A stretch of DNA of 64,000 nucleotides from Yamagishiella unicocca (lineage: Eukaryota > Chlorophyta > Chlorophyceae > Chlamydomonadales > Volvocaceae). Below, piece after piece: positions 35,336 to 58,000 of this stretch. The translations under genes and the position numbers were made by a program. The notes beneath the pieces were generated by a model. It was not told the origin of the DNA. It saw only the letters and a program-made list of their open reading frames with translations, and made no database searches. The stretch is from positions 124,001-188,000 of the forward strand of contig BDSL01000014.1 of assembly GCA_003116995.1 (NCBI GenBank), read 5' to 3'. How positions within the stretch are numbered: the stretch's first letter is position 1; the number at the start of each line of letters is the position of its first letter.

Positions 35336-36674
35336 CCAAATACGCGACAGTGCCCGTCGTCTTCGATTGAACGCCGCGGCAGACTGCCCCGGAAATATGA
35401 CAAATACCGGTACGATCCAACGTCAGTGTGTTATTCAACGCAATTAAAACCCTTGAAACCCCAAAAACAAAAGGGTATCTCATTGTCGGTAATCGCAACA
35501 GTGCGTGTAGGTGCCATACAAAAATAGCACGCCGCTCCTCCCTTGCACCGCATACAGCACAGAGGATGAGATAAAGCTTGGGCTGTTGGCCAAATGAAAT
35601 TTCCACTGACGCGGCCAACAGGCGGTGACCCTCCAGACCTGCCAACTGCTAGTGACCAATCCAAATATTGAAGGGGCAATACTTCGTACGTCAAGGGGGC
35701 TGGGCCGACTAGCAGGTACGAGTAGTGCGTACGCCACTTGTACGCCGGATTTTCAGTATGGCCCGTCTCCGGTCGCGGCGGCCCGTCACCACTGCCCCCC
35801 AGCACAGCAGTATAATAATTCAGTTTAGGGCACACGTCCCGATAAACTATGAACGCCCTGCGACACGGCGCGAAGATCCATGGTTCTTAACACGCTGCTC
35901 CTGACGTACATACACGACAGGAGCTAGTATCCCAATGTCGAAACAGGTCCAAATGATACATGCGAATCCAATTCAGCTGCTGCGTGCCATAGACACACGG
36001 CAACCCAATGCCCCAGCAGAGGACTACTCCGTAAGTCCTTCGTTCGTGCGAGCGCAGTGCAGAAGCCGGCGCGCACCCACACGGCTCGTGAATCAGTAAT
36101 AACTGCTAGCCTGCGCCAGACAGCAGTCCGTCGCTGTTTCGCCACCAATATTAAGACCCGCCCATCCAAAGCAGCCTGCCATCTGCTAGATCATCGCAGC
36201 TGCCCGGCACCGCAATCCGCCCCTTTGCGGAGTGACCCGGAACTCGACTCGTGCACCTCTTCGCTGACGTACGCGTAACAGCAGACCGTCAAGGACTACG
36301 GCCTCTATACTGAGACATATTCCACGCGCATGGCGTGCAACCAATTAATCATTGGAACGGCAACCAACGCAACGGCCTACCCAAAACCCTCGCTTATGTT
36401 TCCCATACAGTAGCTAGGTAAATATAGATTTACGCGGTTACGGGCAGGTTGGCATTGACCAGGTCGTTGCGCCCGTCTACGAAACCATCCGCGTACACAC
36501 GCACGCTCGGCGCGCCCATCGTCGACTACCCCCACCCACCGTGCTGACCAACACCAGTACCGGAGCCCATTAAGGATAACCAATGCTGCAGCAGCAAGCA
36601 CCGTCGCTCGCCCGCCCGTCACCAGGTGCTTCCGGTTCTACCGCGGACGCAGACAAGCAATAACAGTCTTGTTC

Positions 36675-36750
36675 AGTGTCAGGCGATGCGCCCGATGGTT
36701 CTACCTCTTGGTCTGGAACCCACTGTAATCGTTACAACAACAACAGTTGT
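36675..36750 (+). repeat. Dispersed short repeat family 2, long copy
   Basis: Extends from GTGTCAGGCGATGCGCCCGA through GGTTCTACCT and GGTCTGGAACCCACTGTAAT to GTTACAACAACAAC. It shares the whole stretch with 37160-37235. Confidence 0.65.
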
Positions 36751-37159
36751 TAGGGCACGACCTAGGCGGCTGAGTCAACCAACCATCAATGCCCATGCGC
36801 CAGCTTGATCGAGTTCTACCTTTTAAGGTGTGGAGCCCACTGCCACTTCCTGGCCATACCCCTCCCTCGCCGGCCTCGAACCCGAGGACGGAATCAATCC
36901 GGCAGGGGCGTGCACGTTTTGTCCACGTGCCTTCAACTTTGAACCTACGGAAATACGTCATTACCACTAAATCAATCACTCAAACACTGGAGTTGCACCG
37001 ATGCTAGGACATAGGTTCTTGCCTCCCTATGAAGCCTAGGATCAAGCCTAGAATGACTCGCAGCCAAGGGACACGGATGGCAACAAAACCCCTAAAACCC
37101 ACAACAAAAGAAGATGAGGAAAGATTGCCGACGGATCTTCGATATCCGTACCATCGGTG

Positions 37160-37235
37160 TCGGTGTCAGGCGATGCGCCCGGTGGCTCCTCCTTCCTTAC
37201 GGTCTGGGGCCCACTGCAGTTACAGTTACTACTGC
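37160..37235 (+). repeat. Dispersed short repeat family 2, long copy abutting CDKL gene
   Basis: Same layout as the copy at 36675-36750, with GTGTCAGGCGATGCGCCCGG and GGTCTGGGGCCCACTGCAGT. Its right end is within 30 bases of the stop of the CDKL kinase gene and includes that gene's probable poly(A) signal. Confidence 0.65.
37220..37224 (-). terminator. TGTAA polyadenylation signal within a repeat
   Basis: TGTAA on the - strand lies 37 bases past the stop at 37261. It falls inside a family-2 repeat copy. Confidence 0.45.
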
Positions 37236-37260
37236 CGGCCCGCCCTTCGGGTCCCTGGAC

Positions 37261-42101
<4,841 letters not shown>

Positions 42102-44075
42102 TTAGCTTGGATGGCCGCGTTGTGAGGTGGAGACCCAGCAGGTCAAGCGTGGCGGAAAAGCTGGCGGGGGCATTCCGCGTCCTTCGCAAACCAGTCAGCC
42201 GAGGAGCACGCCCCGGCGAACGCAGCACAGGAGACACCGTGCATTGCCACCGCCGGAGGTACAACAACCATGGGGGCCGGGATGCCTTTCGCTTGATTGC
42301 GGGTTGCGGATTAGCGGTTACATGGTTACATTCCTGTCCTTTCCTGTTGGTATATGCCGAGGTCCGTGGCCAATGCCGGGCGTCCATTTGTGTTGCTTGC
42401 CAAATGTAAGAGTGCCTAGCATTCCAGAGGAGTAAGTTTCTTAATGTCACAGGCAGAAGCAGTGGCAGGAAGCGTAGGGATACGACACATGGACGGCCGG
42501 CGCTGCACCTAAACCTCGTTTTCCTGGGGTTGCATCCACGTCAAGGTTGCAGGGGCGCTTTATGAGAGATACTATTATCACCTCGCTTAAGGAAAAGAGA
42601 CAAAGTGTGGGTCTATTAATGTTGGGCTCGAAACAACTAGTCGCACGCACGCGCGGGAACGGTTGAAGCGAATTCCCGCAGGTCGCCGCGGTCCTTTTCC
42701 CATCCGACGTGGTCCTAGCCCCGGAAACATGCCAGCTACGGAATGCCCGGAAAAAAAACTCGAGAGGAGGCCTGTATAACGGACGGATAGTCCCCCTGGG
42801 ATTGTCGCCCTAACTCGCCCTTACCTGCATCGCAACAGCCCAAGCACTGAACACAAAGCCACGTAGCCTCGATCCTTAAAAAGAAGTTCGGCGAGGGAGT
42901 TGGCCTACGGCGACCGAGGTTGGCGAAGATACGAACGTCCCCAACGACGCCCAGGCACGCAGCTATCACAGCTGTCGGGCTGCAATCATTTCAAAGGCGA
43001 TGGCACCGCTGCCTGAAAGTCCCTGAAAGGACCATGAGGAAAAGGCATACGTGCGTGACGAACGGTACGATGGCGAGTTGCCACACCTCCCAGCTCACAA
43101 ATGTTCGCGCCAAACCTTTACAGACAGAATCAGTAGAAACGATTGGGGCCGTTCACACCTATGGTTCAACCTGTTGAGATGGTGGCCCGAAGGTGGGTTC
43201 CGTCAGCTGACTCCTCACGTTACTGTACGCTAAGATGTTATTGTTATCCTACGACGGACAGCCTAGGTCTGTAACACCTTATAAGAAGAGAATGGGAACT
43301 CAGTCAGAATTGCAACGATTGCAATTGAAGCTGACGCTAAAAAGGTACTGAAGCCTACATATGCGTCGTATCTTGCTGAGCCGTCCCGTAACATGTACGA
43401 CCACGGGCGCCGGGTCCGGTTGGTTTTCGTATACCACGCCCCCCCGGTCGGGACGTGCAGTAAGAATTCCTTCACTGACGCGACACAAAGCTGCCGGGGA
43501 CCCTGACAGTGTAATCGCTTGCGTGTTTTGGTGCCGCAGGGCTCTCATTACTTGATTTGCCAATTTGCGCATCGCGCGCGATGAATTGATGCAATATGCG
43601 TGCGTGCGTATACCATCCGATATGCATCAAAAACGAGAGCCTCAGGTTCCTCCACCCAGCAGTTACGTGTCAAAAAGCATGTCGACGGCGATTGACAGCA
43701 ATAGCAGCCGGAAAATGTGTACACGCGACGTTTATTCCGTGCCCAAGCCACCCAAGCCTAGCTGGATGGGGGCCTCTTCACCACCACCGTGTGCACCAAG
43801 AAGACCCACATGCACACTCGCTTCTCCGTGTTTCTCCTCCCGCCTGTCCTTGAACCAACCCTCAGCGGCGAGACGGTATAAAGGGTATTGTGGCGCATGC
43901 GTAGCGCGCAAGGAAGATGTGGACGACATGGTGGATGGAAGAGTCGATTACGACATGCGTGCGACTAGTACGGTAAGTGTGGTAAGTAAGTGTGATTATT
44001 GCACCGGTACGGGTGCCTGTAGCACCCATAAACCGTGCGTGGTTTCTATCAGATGGGCGCCTCTTCTTGTCCTGC

Positions 44076-44155
44076 CTGGGTTCGCCCGGGCTTGAGGACA
44101 CGGTAAACTTTGAAGTTTAAAAGTTTACCGTGTCCTCAAGCCCGGGCGAACCCAG
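44076..44155. repeat. Perfect palindrome, 35-nt arms, 10-nt loop
   Basis: Left arm 44076-44110 is the exact reverse complement of right arm 44121-44155, with spacer TGAAGTTTAA. The arms carry the conserved end of family 1 (TGTCCTCAAGCCCGGGCGAA), so two element ends sit head to head. Confidence 0.95.
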
Positions 44156-44270
44156 TTTAAAAGATGCACGCGTTGTGACGGACCGGATTACTGTTTTATG
44201 GGGCCACACATGCCAGGATTTAAAACCTCTTGAACACCCTGGAGGTCTACTTGCTGTTCATAAGAGGTTA

Positions 44271-44355
44271 CAGCGTCCGCAAGCCCGGGCAAGCCCAGGA
44301 CAACAGGGGGGACCATACCGAGGCCTCACGTACGGGAAGTCAGCGCTGGCAGTCA
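44271..44355 (+). repeat. Dispersed repeat family 1, fragment D
   Basis: Begins CAGCGTCCGCAAGCCCGGGC and continues through GAGGCCTCACGTACGGGAAG and the GCCAGCGCTGGC-like segment, then diverges. Confidence 0.6.
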
Positions 44356-44529
44356 GCGCTGCTGGCTGACTGTTCAGGTGCCTGGCGTTTGACGGGCGGA
44401 CAACGTTGTTTACATATAGTGGCGGGGCCCAGAAGGGGCCGCGGCCGAATAACCCTGCCAGGACAACGAAGGACAAAGCAACATAAGCAACATAAGCAGC
44501 ATTAACAACATTACTGGTTCCTGTCGTCT

Positions 44530-45052
44530 GTGGCCATGTTGGTGGATGTGCCTGGGGTCGTCTGCCCGGTTTTGTTTCCCCCGTCCTCGTGGCCTTGGGT
44601 TGTTGGGATGGCCATCGTGCTGAAGTTCCCTTTGCTGGCCGGTTGCTTGGGTGGGGCGCTCTTTTGTGGGTGGGCGGGGCCTTGGACGCGTCGGTCCCGG
44701 CTGTTGGCTGCTCTCGCCGTTTTTTATGGCGGTGGGCCTTGGCTGCCTGGGTCGTCTATTTTGTTGGGGCCCCGCCGCCCTGGGCGCGGCCGGGTATCCT
44801 TTCATTTTAATGTCTTTTGGGGCGTCTGTTGGCTGCTAGCGCTGGCTTGTCGTACGATGTGGCCTCGTTTCTATGGCGCCCGCCCTCTTGTCTTGGTTTT
44901 TCGCGGCGCCTATTGTGCTTTTCGAGGCTTTCCTGTGCCCTTGGGGGCGTCTGCTGTGTTCAGCCCCAGCTGCTGTCGTATGGTGAGGTCCGCCCGGCTT
45001 ACTTGGGTCCCTCTTCTTGTCTTGGGTTCGCCCGGGCTTGAGGACACTGTAG
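44530..45052 (-). repeat. Dispersed repeat family 1, inverted copy E (longest)
   Basis: In reverse orientation it runs from CTACAGTGTCCTCAAGCCCG to GGGGGAAACAAAACCGGGCA and beyond, about 520 bases. It aligns along most of its length with copy B. An open frame of 176 codons spans it on +, and shortened related frames occur in copies A and B, but no domain is recognisable. Confidence 0.65.
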
Positions 45053-47266
45053 CTTTATAAAACAAGCATAAACAGCATTTCCAACTAACAGCAAATATCG
45101 CTCTACAGTGCCCGGCCGGCGAATTACGGCACCAGGTGACGTGGCCCCGTACATCCCGGGGCCACACACGGGACATCACGTGGTGCCTACTGCACCGCCT
45201 GGGTGCTACGTACACCAGGATTGCGCGCCCGAGCAGCGCACCAGGTTCATTGGTAGGACAAGAGAGTGTGTGTTAAAAATGTGTCAAGGCCTCACGTACC
45301 CGCTACGTGCCACATCGCGTGTCGAGCGACCCTGCCTGCACACTGTAGCCGTTACAAGAACAACTTGACGCACCCACTACTGCAGCAGCTGGCGTCCTGC
45401 TGGGCGCATGCGACGCTCGCATAAGCCGAATATGCGTAAGAGCGTTGTGAGCGCGCCGGTACGTGCTGTGAGCCTATCGGCAACAAGCGTTGTAATTTCA
45501 AGAACAAATACCTGCATCTATTTATTGCCATGCGTGTATGGCATACCTCACCCAATATGTGTTGTTGTAACGGCTACAGTGGGTTATAACCACCACGCAC
45601 CCAACAGAAGCCCCCGCTGCCCAGGCGGCCCCTCGGCTAGTTTTTTATTCCAGCAGAGCCATCCAACGAAGCAGCTAACCGACGCCGTGAGGACGATCCA
45701 ATATATCCACACGTCCTGTCCTTCATGGCCTGACAAATCATCAACCTGACCCACCTCAGCATGTCACATCCGCCATCGGTCAGGCTACAGGCCCAGCAAG
45801 TGCCCCCTTAAGGGCGCAAGTTAAAATATTGTGGATGCAAGCGCAGCATAGCAGCAGGCTGGGACGGCGGCGGTCAGCGAGCACGTCGGTTGCGCAAGCA
45901 ACGCAGCTTGCAGGCAAGCAGGCCGTACGCCCACTAGCCGATTGTTATCGCATCCGCCTGCTACGGCGTACATGTATCTCCGCCGGCTCTTAGAAACCTT
46001 TACAAGGCGGTTATGTGGTACAAAGTCCGTGGAACACGGTGCGCACTGTACACCTTTATTTTCACCACCGTGGCGCTAACCGGGAGTGCACCTGAAACCA
46101 TGACCGCCTCAATAACTATAAAACCCTGACCATCTCAACAACCCTCAACGTCTCAACAAGCGTAAAACCTTAAAAATCTCAAGAATATCACATTATTGCC
46201 CCCAGATTACTCCAATCGCGCAAGCGGAGGAGGGGTGCCACTGCCTGGGGTCGCTTGAGCGGCGCGGACGGCTCCCCAGGCTGCTGGCACTGGATGATGG
46301 CGTGCAACGTTAGCTGGCTAATACTTACTAAACAATCTTGATTAATTGTTAAATGTAGTTGCCCGTCCGTTCGACCGATTGGTACTAACATTTCGAGCAC
46401 TCACCACGTTCTGATTCGCCCAAGAAAGCAAGCAGCAGCAGACCAAGCACGACAATGTCGGCATCTGGAGCGCGTCGACCTCCAAACTCGCGGTCAGAAA
46501 CAGGAGCACGAACGTTACCGGTACTCGGAAGAAGGGATCAGGTCGTCGCCACGTACATGCCATTTACGTTAGCCTCTTGCGACAGCCTCCATGATGTCCA
46601 TACACGTCGTCGTACGATGTCCCGCAAGCAGCAACTACTGATCATAGCGTGGCGTCAAAGTTCCAAGCGCCTAGCTGCCGCCACATATTTAGGAGCTTCC
46701 TGCTGCAACTACCATGTGCCTCCTTGCAGGTAAGCGAGTGCACGTAAACGCGTCGCCTGTTCCAGCGACTGTCGCATGCTGTCCAAAGCCAAGAATGTCT
46801 GGCTGCACGGGCTACATGGTAAACACAATTTCGTCGGCACACATGCAGCCAGCGCGGGCTGATCAAGGCCGTCTCTTTCTGCAAGAACATACACGCGGAC
46901 GCGCGCAGCACGTAAACCTGCAATGGCACACCATTGATTCAGTGGCTCCATCCCAGCCAGCACGACGTGCAGGAGCCGCGCCATCCAGCAATATGCCGTA
47001 CATCTATGCGCCACACGCACGGCGCTCGTCGATGCGCCGCTGTCGCCACGCCCTTGCGGCTGCACACATACTCACATCAAGCCATTCGCTGACTCGCCAT
47101 ACTCACATCAAGCCATTCGCTTTTGCTTTCGGAGGTAAGCAAAGTAAAACAAATGCCAGCCAGCTAAGCGGATCCTGGACATAAATCGCTCGAGCGTTGG
47201 CATTAGTAACTTTTTAGTTAACCTCGGCGGCGTCATTTGCATTGCGCCCGTAGCGTCGTTCATTGA

Positions 47267-52413
<5,147 letters not shown>

Positions 52414-52616
52414 GCTGGATGGTTAGAGGGGATGTGGGAGGTAGAGGACATCCGCAAAGTCATCTCACGCGTCTCGAATATGCCTCACGAGGCGCTTGTT
52501 TACATAAAGATGGTGCGGCCGAGGGCGGATATGAGATATATGGAAGCGGCCTCAGAGGTGCGATGCTGCATCATGCTGCAGCGCAGTTGGCCCCACTTGT
52601 GACGTTTCTCCTTCCA

Positions 52617-52735
52617 AGAAACGGACGTTGGTATGCGGTTCCGTGATTGAAACTTTCAGGAAACGGACGTTGGTATGCGATTCCATGATTTAAACCCCCA
52701 GGAAACGGACGTTGGTATGGGATTCCATGATTTCC
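52617..52735. repeat. Three tandem copies of a 42-49-bp unit
   Basis: Units share GAAACGGACGTTGGTATG and then G(A)TTCC(A/G)TGATT. They sit 200 bases upstream of the second CDKL kinase start. Confidence 0.85.
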
Positions 52736-54611
52736 ATGGGCTTCAACAACGAGAAGCCGGTATAGCGCAGGCTTACGTAGAGCGAGGCTTTGCTTTCTGT
52801 GTCGCGGTTGGTTGTGGGTTGTGCCCGGGTGGTGGATTGCGACACGGTAAGGACAAGCGCATATTATACGCACCTACCTGCATGTTGTGCTGGAAGAAGC
52901 CGCGCCTTGCAACACCAGCTCACACAATATGCATGGCTGGTATGGCGATGAGCTCGCACAGCTGGCAGGTACGTAACGGAACAGCACCGATAAAGCAAAC
53001 CTCCTAACTGCAGCTTAGGTAAGAATACCTGCCAGTAATCTGTAGCTCCTACGTTTGCACTGTGGCCCCGGCTGCGGACACTCGAAATATTTCGAGTCTC
53101 TCCTGGAAGCCATGTCGGCCTAAGATCAGGGCATACATTCGTAGGGGATGTCAATTTATATTGAAATACCGCACTGGCTGAAGTTGCTTAAGCGTCCATG
53201 GCAAAAGGGTGCATATGTGTACATCAGGACGGATGGTCGTGAACAGGCTACCCGTCGTCGTGCAGGTCGAAATATTCTCCCTAAGCGTGCCCCGCCTTGC
53301 ATTCTTTGGTGGATGTCATAATAAAGCCTTATCCCCAAGGCAAAAGCTGCGCTTATGGTATTCACGTGTGGGGTCCCGTGCATCTAGCAAATCCAAGTCC
53401 CCACTATAGGTTGTGTGCGGTTAAAGATATCAAATGTTAGAATTGTGAAATGGTTGTATTATCCTGGCATCGTAGGGGGGCCCTGCTAGGGTTTAGGGGC
53501 CAAGAAACTTAATCGTTAACCAAAGCTCCATTTAATTAACCATGCATGAGAGGATTTTTACAGCAATCAACGAGGTAGCAATATTTACTCTGGACCCAAG
53601 CATGGCGAAACTGAACTGTCAACCACCGTCAATACTTTAATGCAGTTATGCGCAACGGGTTCTCACTCGGTCTTCTCATACTCAGCCTGCTTAAGCTGTG
53701 ACAGTCGGGGAATCGCGGCACCTCGCAACCGTTCTGAACTGCTCCGCCGCAAAGGTACGTGCGTCGCAGCGTCAGAACCTCATCCGTTATGTGTCGTCGT
53801 GGTGCCGATCGTTTTCAATATCCGTGCATGGCAAACATTGGTCCGTCAACGTCAACCAGCAGACGGTTTCGCATGCACGCAATTATCCCGAGAAGCCCAA
53901 TCGTCGGGACCTCTTGGCCACGCAGGACCTCATGAGACTCCGTCTGCACGCCGCAACGCGTGTCGCGGCATCGCCCTATATGGCGTTCAGACCGAACGTA
54001 ATAGTATGCCCTGCGTTTTCCGCTCCTCAAAAATATGGACGTGAATGCTTTCATGGGCCACGCGAGGCCACAAGACATGCCGAGTGGAATCCTGCGGGCT
54101 TGTCTCCCCCTGCAGCTTTCCCGGGGAAGTGCCCTTCACCACCGCCGCCGCGCCCGTTGTAGGAGTTCGAACCCACCGTAATCCCACGCACCTGTGGCGC
54201 ATACAGCAAGCCCGCAAGAACATATACGCCTAGTCTCCATGCATAGCTCCACGTAAACCTACATATTATCCTGGATCCTGGCTGAGACCACAATGTTTGG
54301 ATCATAGTTACAGACGTGAAATGCACACCGAAATGTCGATAGGGGGCAGCACTGTCCGGGCGACCGGGCAGCAGGCAGCTTTATTCCTTGCTTCCGCTCC
54401 TCCATATGTACATGCCCCATGGATGCTGCTCCCGCTCTGGGACACCGTTTCGGGCGATAAGCCAGCGTCCAGGCCATTTCCGCGGCTTCATAGCTGCCGT
54501 ACACTATGCACCCTTGAGGCCACGACGCGGCAGCGCCTTCTACAGGTGTTATGGCAACAGCGCCCCCCGCCTGTTTTAAACGTTTTCTTTCATACACGGT
54601 TTTTTCTTGCA

Positions 54612-54735
54612 TCTCCCCCAGGAAGCGACACGCACGCACGCGGCCCTCACCCTGCGCCAACTACCCTGTCCCTGTCGCGCCAACGGTTTTTATGCCACCC
54701 CCGCAGGAAGCGGCACGCACGCACGCGGCCTTCAA
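54612..54735. repeat. Duplicated block AGGAAGCGRCACGCACGCAC
   Basis: Two copies of AGGAAGCG(A/G)CACGCACGCAC plus GCGGCC(C/T)TCA, each preceded by a variant of the ACGG-T-rich-CTTGCA motif found in many introns here. Confidence 0.7.
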
Positions 54736-55027
54736 TCCTGCCTTGCCCGCACCATCCCCCTCCCCCCCTTCCCCTGGGCCGACGAGCCCTAACTGAGCTG
54801 GGGCGTACATGCTGGGGCGTGCTGACCCGCAGGCAGTCGCGGCAGGCCGACGCCCCTCCGTCGCGAGCTATCGACACAACGCCCATAACAGCAGCGGCCA
54901 TGACTTCAGCGAAGTTAACTGCCCGCGAGGAGCTCGCGCCCAGTTGGTCGTCATCGTCATCCTCGTCGCCGCAGTCCTCGCCGTCATCGTGGGGTCGTGC
55001 CGGGCCGTGTGTCGCGTCACATGTCCG

Positions 55028-58000
55028 TCAGCGGTTCTTCTTACCCCGCATCATCTCCTGCACGTCGTCCGCCACCGCCACCTTGTGAAGCATGGCCTCC
55101 TCGCCGCGCCGCACCGCAGTCAAAGACGAAGGCATCCGCCAGATCTGCACGGCCGGCCGGCGGAGTAATGGGGTAAGGACAGGAGAGGAATGGGATATCG
55201 GGATCAGGAGAGGAAAGAGGGCCATGGCCGGGCGGAGGTGAGAGCTGGTGCGCGGAATGGGCCACCATTCACAGCGCCTGAAGTAGCAAGCGTTATAGGG
55301 GCGCCAGGAGAAGAGAGGAGGGTGGAGTCGCAGGGAACAAGGCCGGATGGCGCCGTCCATAGCCGGCTCTGCCGCCGTTCCTCGTTCCCTTGCGCTTTCG
55401 TCTAGCGTTATGGAAACGCACGAGTATGACGTCACCGCCTATCCCACACCCACCCTACAACCCAAACCACACACCCCACTCGGCAGCCGCGCCCCGAGAC
55501 ACGCAGCACCAACCCTCCGCAGACCGCGCCGCGCAGCCTCCACATTCGATGAGCAGCCCCTCCGCTACCCTCGCTCGGAGCCAGGTCCATGCCACCCACC
55601 TGCACGCCCGTGGCGTCGCCCGTAGCGAACAGGTCCGGCTTGCGTGGATTGAAGGCCAGCGCGTACACGGGCTTGCGCATGCCGTTAGTGTCCAACGTCA
55701 GCACGGGTCGCACCACCTCATGGTTCCGTGTCAGGTCGTAAATGTAGACACAGCCGTCGGCTGCGGCGTCAGGAGGGCGGGGCCGGGCCGGGGCGGGTCG
55801 GGTAAGGTGCGGCGTGTGTATGGGGCTGTGGGAGGTGTGAGAGGAAACCCGAAGGCTGGCACTGAAAAGTAATAGGACGCTGCCTGCGGAGTGTTGGGTG
55901 GCGCTGTGCTGGATGCGCGGGGCGTGGCTGCAAGGGGTGTCGAGCAGGGGCAATCGTGGCTATGGGTATTTGATGGTTGGGCCCCCTGATAGCCTGGGCT
56001 CCCGTGCATTCTTGTTTCCCCAGGGCTCCACGGCCCTACGCCCCCCCCCCCGCAGCCGCTCCCTCACCCGCTGCCGCCGCGAAGACCAGCGGCCGGAAGG
56101 GGCTCCACTGCACCGCGAACAGGTACGAGGCGGTGGGCTCCAGGTGCAGCAGCGGCTGCATGCGCAGGGACGAGTAGAGCCGCACGCTGCCGTCCGTGGA
56201 GCAGGACAGGAACAGCTCGCGCTACGAATGGAGGCGGCATGGCGGGGAGCGGGGAGCGGCGGGTCGGGGCGAGCAAACCGTTGGAGCGGCGGGGTGGTTG
56301 GGGATGGGCGAGGACACGATGGAGCGGGGCTATAAGGTGTGTGGGCGAGCTGGGAATTTGTGGCAGCGGCGGGGTCTTTGGACGGCGATAGGAAAGGAAG
56401 CGTCGAGTGTGTGCCATACACGCGCGCGGTGAGCTAGAGAACACCTAGATGGTGATCTCCCTTTTGCCCATCCACCGGGCTTTCGCTTCGCCTCGTCACC
56501 GGGCTAAAACCCTAGAACCCCTACGTCCCTACCCCCAACGCAGCCCGGGGCCCTTGTGCCGCACCTGGAAGGGCGAGCAGTCCACACCGAACACCGCGCC
56601 CGCGTGGGTCGTGAAGCCCGCCTCGCGCACTGGCGTGCGGAGCTCCACCTTCTCGCCCGCAGCCACCGCCCGGCTGAACTCCTGTGGCGGCGTGGCAGGG
56701 GGCGTGGGGTCAGGCATCGCAGGGGAAGAAGGGACGGAGCGGTAGCCCTCGGGCGCTACTGCCGCCATGAACGAGGGCGTCGGCGCCCCCTCTTTTGCCC
56801 CACTGCACCTCCCGCCCCTCCCGGTAGTCCTCCCCGCAAAACCCTAATCGTCTTGCTGGAAGCCCTCGAGGGCCCTGCGCGCTTGGCGAACGACGACACT
56901 CTGTGTTACTCTGTGTTACTTGGTGTTATTGGGTGTTACTCGCCTTGGTGTTGACGTCGTTGGCGTCGTTATAGCACTTGAAGATCTTGCCGCCCTCCGT
57001 GCCAACAAGGAAGGTGCCCGCCGCCTCGCCACCCGGGGCGGTGGCCGCGCCAGTGCCGCCCGGGCCCTGCGTGGACGCGCCGCGCGGCTCCCTCTGGAAG
57101 CACATGCAGGCGCCTCCCCACACGAACCTCCGATCGATTCCGGGCTGCGGGTATAGCAGCTGGTAGCTGTTGTCCGGGGGCCAGGGTGCGGGGGGTTGGA
57201 GGGGCCGAGCAGGGGAGGGTAAGGACGACTCCAAAGGGCAGGGCAGGACAGGACAGGACAAGGCAGGCTGGCTCAGGACAAGACTGCTGTCGGAAACCCA
57301 CTAGCTGGCCCTTCAGAGCTAGGTCCCTGCGCCCTCACCGCCCGTCGCAAAACCCGCTTCGCAGGTGGAGCGTCAACGTGGTGACGTGCCGCGCTGCGCC
57401 GGTGCCTCGAGTACCTGTGCAGCTTCGCGAACCCGACCGCGCCCTCCTCCCCGCGCCATCCTCATCGCCCCTGGCTCGTCGGCCGTGGATTCGCGGATGT
57501 ATGTTTTACCCCCCGATCCAGTCCTCCCACGGCCACCCCACCCGAAAACGGGCGCCTCCAGTTTGTGCCACAGCCACGTCAGCACACGACCGTCCGCGCC
57601 CAGCGTCACCAGCCTGTACGACTTGTCCTTGGTGCCGTACTTCGCGGCGTCTGCCACGAAGGATGCAGGGAAGGAGGGAGGGCGGTGGCAGGAAGGAGGG
57701 AGGGAATGATGCGCGGCAGGGTGGCTTGGGTTGGGTTGGGTTGGGTTGGGCTGCCCTCGCGTGATCGGAGCGGAGGTTGAGCGGAGGGTGGGCGGAGGCG
57801 CCTATGGCTGGCGCTTTATTGATACCCTGCGAGGTGGGTCGCGGAGTAGGGGTGCCGCGCCGTGGCGATCAGGCAGCAGATGCCACCGCAGGCAACACGG
57901 GCCACACCCCACCGCACGGCCCCGCTGCCGGCCATCCCGCCGTGCACGCGCCCACCCACCGGTCCCTCTCCTCCCGCCAGCAGCCCTGTTTCAGCCCCAC

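Larger units (their letters stand above)
34194..37260. other. Convergent spacer rich in family-2 repeats
   Basis: Holds the 3' ends of the sulfurtransferase (+) and the first CDKL kinase (-). At least five family-2 copies (34840-34898, 35161-35220, 35281-35335, 36675-36750, 37160-37235) lie here in both orientations. No supportable gene. Confidence 0.6.
52414..55027. other. Spacer upstream of second CDKL kinase
   Basis: Holds the CDKL promoter and the 3' UTR of the dynein-2 gene, both on -. It includes a three-copy repeat (52617-52735) and a duplicated block near 54600-54735. Open frames at 53.6-54.7 kb have no recognisable domain. Confidence 0.55.

Noticed and set aside
53640..54162. Overlapping + open frames of 130-150 codons
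   Set aside because: No domain, no codon-use support and no matching exons. Probably chance.
54150..54185. GAGTTCGAACCC resembling a tRNA T-loop
   Set aside because: No acceptor stem, anticodon arm or A box can be folded around it. At most a distant family-2 relative.
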